Source of the DNA: Streptosporangiaceae bacterium
GTDB taxonomy: Bacteria; Actinomycetota; Actinomycetes; Streptosporangiales; Streptosporangiaceae
Direction: 5' to 3'
Length of the DNA: 64,000 nucleotides
Assembly (NCBI GenBank): GCA_025964695.1
Contig: JAOPYK010000191.1
Location: forward strand, 1 to 64,000
Numbering within the stretch: the stretch's first letter is position 1; each line of letters begins with the position of its first letter. Position numbers and translations under genes: made by a program. A model generated the notes under the pieces. That model searched no databases. It was not told the DNA's origin and worked only from the letters and a program-made list of their open reading frames with translations. Shown in pieces: positions 60,667 through 64,000 of the stretch.

Positions 60667-62087
60667 CCAAGCGTGCCCTGCGAAACCTGGCCGGGACGTG
60701 CGGTGCTGGGCTTGCCTGAGGCGGCCCACGTGCCCGTGCTCGTGCGCCTGAACGGCTTGGGCCGGGTCGGCAGGGCGGACGCCTTCCGGACCGCGGCAGT
60801 CTGGCCCGCGATGCGCAGGTGAGCGCCGGCCGCGCCGATCAGCAGGAAGGTCAGGCCGGTCACGGTGCCGAACGACAACAGGTCGAAGGTGGCCGCTCCG
60901 AGCATTGGTACGGCGAGGCATGCCGCGAGGGTGAGGCCGAGGTCCCGTGCGCCGGGGTCGGTGCTGAGATAGCGCGCCCGTAGAGCCGAGTAGATCCCGA
61001 GCACGAAGAGCCCGGCGAAGGCGGCGACACCAACGAACCCGCTCTCCACCGTGGACATGATCCACTGGTTGTCGAACGCTACGTACTTGGGCACATACCA
61101 CGTGCCGATGCCGTGCCCGAACCACCGGTGCTTGGCGAGCTCCGTCAGTGCGATGTCGTAGCGGTGCGTACGATATTGCACGCTGTTGTCCGCTCCGAAG
61201 TTCGCGAACAGGCCGTAGAGCGTGCCGAGCAGTCCCGGGGCGACCAGCTTCGTCGCGCCCAGGAACACCACGCTGACGATGAGCGCCTGGAGTTTGCGCC
61301 GATTCGGCCAGCCGCAGAGCAGCACGACCGCGACGGCGCCCACCCCTACCATCGCCGAACGGGAGACCGAGAACATCAGGCCCATGCCGATGAGGATCGT
61401 ACAGATCCACCAGCCCAGCGACCGCTCGCCGCGCTCGCGCGCCTGGAAGCCGAGATGGGCGCCGAGCGGGAGGAGCATCGCGGACACGACGCCGAACTCG
61501 ATCGGATGACCAGTGGTGGAGGCGACCCGCCGCAATGAGTTGCGTGCGTCCACCACCCCGCCCTCCGTGGTGAAGCGCAGCCCTGGCAGTTGAAGATACT
61601 GGGTCAGATCCAGGTTGATCATGAACTGGAGCACCCCGATCATTGCGATCACGGCTCCACCCACGATGACGATCTTGAGCAGCCGGTCCAGGCGCTCGGC
61701 GGTTCGGACCCCGTCGCACACCGCGAGGGCGAGGCCGACGTTGGCGATCGCCAGGACCAGGGCGTGGTCGGCGAGCTTCAGCTCGTCGCCCGGGAGGTAG
61801 CCATAGGTGGAGACGCCGTAGCTGGCCAGCAGCGCGAGCAAGTAGACGAACAGCGCGGTCCGGGCGGGAGTCCGGCCCTTGGCGACCCCCAGCGTCGTGG
61901 TGAGCGTGGCGCAGATCCAGCACATGCAGGCCAATAGGCTGAGGATGTTGGCGGGCGTGAGCGACAGCGGCAGGCCCCTGAGAACCAGTCTGGCCGGGAT
62001 GATCAGAAGAAATAGCACGAACAGGCCGGCGAGCGTCGCACCGTCGGCATACCGCCGAACCGGCACCTCACCTTTGGAAAGTGTCAT
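60621..62087 (-). CDS. O-antigen ligase/Wzy-type polymerase
   Basis: A 488-residue multi-pass membrane protein (about eleven helices). The large extracytoplasmic loop has the Wzy_C-like core: NSVQYRTHRYDIALTELAKH and RWFGHGIGTWYVPKYVAFDN. GLMFSVSRSAMVGVGAVAVV is a family-like segment. It polymerises or ligates lipid-linked oligosaccharides outside the membrane. ATG 62087 or the upstream GTG 62099 (overlapping the wzz-like stop) may be used. The cytoplasmic tail is basic and Pro/Ser/Thr-rich. Confidence 0.84.
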   Translation of the reverse strand: MTLSKGEVPVRRYADGATLAGLFVLFLLIIPARLVLRGLPLSLTPANILSLLACMCWICATLTTTLGVAKGRTPARTALFVYLLALLASYGVSTYGYLPGDELKLADHALVLAIANVGLALAVCDGVRTAERLDRLLKIVIVGGAVIAMIGVLQFMINLDLTQYLQLPGLRFTTEGGVVDARNSLRRVASTTGHPIEFGVVSAMLLPLGAHLGFQARERGERSLGWWICTILIGMGLMFSVSRSAMVGVGAVAVVLLCGWPNRRKLQALIVSVVFLGATKLVAPGLLGTLYGLFANFGADNSVQYRTHRYDIALTELAKHRWFGHGIGTWYVPKYVAFDNQWIMSTVESGFVGVAAFAGLFVLGIYSALRARYLSTDPGARDLGLTLAACLAVPMLGAATFDLLSFGTVTGLTFLLIGAAGAHLRIAGQTAAVRKASALPTRPKPFRRTSTGTWAASGKPSTARPGQVSQGTLGQRAQGSGPTVEVTR

Positions 62088-62089
62088 GA

Positions 62090-62815
62090 TCAGCGCCACA
62101 CCGGCTGGGGCCCGTCCAGCCCGAGTTCCTCGGGCGCCCGCCCGGAGACCGGCGGCGCCGCCGACGTGCGGCGCTGCAGGCCCTGGGCGATGCTCTCAGC
62201 GACGAAGGCGGCGCACAGGCTGGCCACGATGCCGATGACCATGGCCACGGCGGCGGCCCGCAGCTTGCGGCCGCGCTGCGCGACGGGGGCGGTCGGTGGT
62301 GCCACGTCGTTCATCGAGATGTAGGTCGGCAGCGGCGCGTCGAGCGCCCGCTGGTGGGCGGTCAGCACCTGGCGGGCCTCGGCCATGACCCGCTTCACGA
62401 TGTCCTGCGCGGCCTGCGGTGAGGTGCTCTCCCCCGAGATGAACACGAACGGCGATTCGACAAGCGCCTCGGGGTTGGCACTACCGTTGTTCACCGTGAA
62501 CGTCGGGTCTCCGGCCGGGGTCACGCCCACCTTGGCCGCTTCCTCGGGGGTTTCGAGCGCCGCGACGACGATCGCGGCCGACATGTTCAGCCCCTTGTCG
62601 AAGCTGAGCAGCGGATTGTTCCTCTGGGCCAGGCCCGGCTTGCTGGGCAGTGCTCCGCCGGCCGTCGAGGTGGTGAGCACGACGACCGCGTTGGAGACGT
62701 ACGTCGTCTTGACGGTGGAGTAGACGGCCATCGTGGCGCCCAGGGCCAAGACAAAAGCCGGCAGGGTGACGTACCACCGCCGAAAGACAACGACGACCGT
62801 TCCCCAGAAGTCCAT
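62090..62815 (-). CDS. Wzz-like polysaccharide chain-length/biosynthesis protein
   Basis: A 241-residue protein with transmembrane helices at about 15-37 and 187-208 and an extracytoplasmic domain between, the Wzz/chain-length-determinant topology (DFWGTVVVVFRRWYVTLPAF and TYVSNAVVVLTTSTAGG at the N-terminus). There is no tyrosine-kinase domain. GGGAGGGAA precedes ATG 62815. It is upstream of the polymerase on the same strand with a near-overlap, so they form an operon that sets polymer length. Confidence 0.8.
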   Translation of the reverse strand: MDFWGTVVVVFRRWYVTLPAFVLALGATMAVYSTVKTTYVSNAVVVLTTSTAGGALPSKPGLAQRNNPLLSFDKGLNMSAAIVVAALETPEEAAKVGVTPAGDPTFTVNNGSANPEALVESPFVFISGESTSPQAAQDIVKRVMAEARQVLTAHQRALDAPLPTYISMNDVAPPTAPVAQRGRKLRAAAVAMVIGIVASLCAAFVAESIAQGLQRRTSAAPPVSGRAPEELGLDGPQPVWR

Positions 62816-62938
62816 GCGTTCCCTCCCCCGGAGGCATCGACGGGCGGCTTGGCCGAGATGCCAGTATGCCTGCGATTCGTCCATCGCTGAAACCGTTTGT
62901 CGTTACGATGAACTCCCGTAACCGACCGCGAGGGATCA

Positions 62939-63823
62939 ATGAGCGATCTGGCCATCATCACTCCGAGTTATGGACCGGATGCGGAGCTCTTCGGAGAATT
63001 GCACCTTTCCGTGCTGAAGTACACCACGGACGACACGGTGCACCACGTGATCGTTCCACCGGCGGACCGCGGTCTGTTCGCGGACTACGCGGGCTCTCGC
63101 TGCCGTGTCTGGACCTACCCGGAACTGTTGCCGCGCCGCTATGTTCCTGTGCCCGTAGCCGACGTATGGATCAACTCCCGGCGGCCGTGGCCTCCGGTGC
63201 GTGGCTGGGTGATGCAGCAGACCCTCAAAATCGCTGCTGCCGGTGCCATCGACGCTGACGTCGTCCTGATGGCCGACTCCGACGTCGCGCTCATCCGCCC
63301 GACGACCGCGCAGCGATTCATCGCCGACGGGCGGCTGCGGCTCTACCGGGCGGAGAACGCGATCACCCAGGACATGGAACGGCACGTGCTCTGGCACCGT
63401 GTCGCGCGCAGGCTGCTCGGGCTCCCCCCGGTGTCCGTGCCGCCGCTGCACGACTACGTCAGCCCGCTCAACTTCTGGGATCCCGCGCTGGTGCGGGCAA
63501 TGCAGGAGCGGATCCGCGAGACGACCGGGCGGCACTGGCTGGACGCGTTCAACTCCCAGCTGCACATCTCGGAGTTCATCCTGTACGGCGTGTTCGTGGA
63601 CGAGGTTCTCAATGGGCCGCCGCCGCCCTCGGACAACACGATCTGCCACAACTCATGGGACCGCACGCCGATGGACCACCAGGACGCCGTCGCCTTCGCC
63701 GACGGGCTGAGCCCGGACGCGATCGGAGTGATGATCTCGGCCAAGTCACGGACGACCCAGCCGGTCCGCCTTGAGGCCGTCCGCCGATGCGTTCGGATCG
63801 CCGAGGGCAGGGATTCCGCCTAG
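62939..63823 (+). CDS. DUF6492-like putative glycosyltransferase
   Basis: A 294-residue soluble protein. DLAIITPSYGPDAELFGELH resembles a GT-A start, VVLMADSDVALIRPTT contains a DSD that could bind metal and nucleotide sugar, and NTICHNSWDRTPMDHQDAVA ends the domain. This is the pattern of DUF6492 proteins in actinobacterial polysaccharide loci. Its activity is not established. ATG 62939, divergent from the Wzz-like gene 123 bp away. Confidence 0.65.
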   Translation: MSDLAIITPSYGPDAELFGELHLSVLKYTTDDTVHHVIVPPADRGLFADYAGSRCRVWTYPELLPRRYVPVPVADVWINSRRPWPPVRGWVMQQTLKIAAAGAIDADVVLMADSDVALIRPTTAQRFIADGRLRLYRAENAITQDMERHVLWHRVARRLLGLPPVSVPPLHDYVSPLNFWDPALVRAMQERIRETTGRHWLDAFNSQLHISEFILYGVFVDEVLNGPPPPSDNTICHNSWDRTPMDHQDAVAFADGLSPDAIGVMISAKSRTTQPVRLEAVRRCVRIAEGRDSA

Positions 63824-63827
63824 AGCA

Positions 63828-64000
63828 TCAGCTCGCGCGGGGCCTCGTCTTGTGCGAGGCCAGGTCCTCCACGTTGTCCATGGTCCTGTCCCACCCCTCG
63901 CGACCGTCACCGCCGTCCTGGTGGACGAGGAGTCCCGGCTCGCCGTCCTCCTCCACCGCACCGTCGGTCTCGGTCTCGGCGTCGGCGTCGGAAAGAATGG
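63828..64000 (-). CDS. 3' end of a leftward gene, product unknown (partial)
   Basis: Leftward frame entering from the right edge and stopping at TGA 63828-63830. The last 56 residues are acidic then basic (DADAETETDGAVEEDGEPGL, then MDNVEDLASHKTRPRAS). Codon third-position bias looks coding. It ends 5 bp from the convergent DUF6492-like gene, as expected for a true gene end. A tail of this type could belong to a membrane transporter such as a flippase, but nothing identifiable is present. Confidence 0.45.
   Translation of the reverse strand, partial: ILSDADAETETDGAVEEDGEPGLLVHQDGGDGREGWDRTMDNVEDLASHKTRPRAS

Noticed and set aside
42654-64000. Antibiotic deoxysugar biosynthesis cluster
   Set aside because: rml genes are present but there is no polyketide, peptide or aminotransferase gene; priming transferase, Wzy- and Wzz-type proteins point to polysaccharide.
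1-64000. Prophage or insertion sequences
   Set aside because: No integrase, transposase, phage structural genes or terminal inverted repeats with target duplications were found.

Overview
The window is about 70% G+C, uses GTG (and a few TTG) starts freely, and carries families typical of filamentous actinobacteria: DUF574-type SAM methyltransferases, eukaryotic-type glutamine synthetase GlnII, and a fused carboxylate-amine ligase/circularly permuted ATP-grasp protein. Gene order from the protein mannosyltransferase to peptidyl-tRNA hydrolase (pmt, rsmI, metG, tatD, ksgA, ispE, glmU, prs, rplY, pth) follows the conserved actinobacterial block known from Mycobacterium (Rv1002c-Rv1018c). The best guess is a member of the Streptosporangiales or a close relative; the genus cannot be fixed from sequence alone.

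Layout. 1-1000: decayed regulator fragments and a frameshifted secreted collagen-like gene. 0.9-9.1 kb: a two-gene operon for a metal-dependent cyclase-family hydrolase and a thiamine-diphosphate enzyme, two facing DUF574 methyltransferase paralogues, glnII behind a GlnR-like operator and two strong hairpins, and a class A penicillin-binding protein. 9.1-12.4 kb: a pseudogene with two single-base deletions, short tandem repeats, an acyl-CoA dehydrogenase and a HAD hydrolase. 12.4-17.8 kb: a leftward amide-ligase cluster (YbdK-like/CP-ATP-grasp fusion, AsnO-like glutamine amidotransferase, EgtC-like Ntn amidotransferase). 18-26.5 kb: CorA, protein O-mannosyltransferase, RsmI, and three polyprenyl-sugar-type glycosyltransferases.

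26.6-42.3 kb is housekeeping: metG-tatD, ksgA-ispE-ABC-F, a TamR/Tam-type regulator-methyltransferase pair with two operators, a VOC protein behind two hairpins, a desaturase coupled to its TetR regulator, tRNA-Gln(TTG), glmU, prs, rplY and pth. rpfB, which sits between tatD and ksgA in mycobacteria, is absent.

42.6-64 kb is one large exopolysaccharide locus: an initiating glycosylphosphotransferase, cysQ-cysD-cysN for sulfate activation and PAP removal, rmlA-B-D plus convergent rmlC for dTDP-rhamnose, a NodB-type deacetylase, four glycosyltransferases, a GNAT-fold transferase, a GDP-mannose-dehydrogenase-like enzyme, a second RmlC homologue with an altered active-site tyrosine, two nearly identical secreted beta-helix proteins flanking an inverted PAP2 phosphatase, an O-antigen-ligase-type polymerase, a Wzz-like chain-length protein and a DUF6492-like transferase. 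Together they suggest a rhamnose- and probably uronic-acid-containing, possibly sulfated, surface polysaccharide assembled on a polyprenyl carrier. No flippase is seen; it may lie beyond the right edge.

Strongest leads: the amide-ligase cluster (12.4-17.7 kb), the polysaccharide locus with embedded sulfate activation and duplicated beta-helix proteins (42.6-64 kb), and the cyclase/ThDP pair (0.95-3.35 kb), which could be an isatin-type degradation module. Functions are inferred from motifs read by eye; no database search was run.
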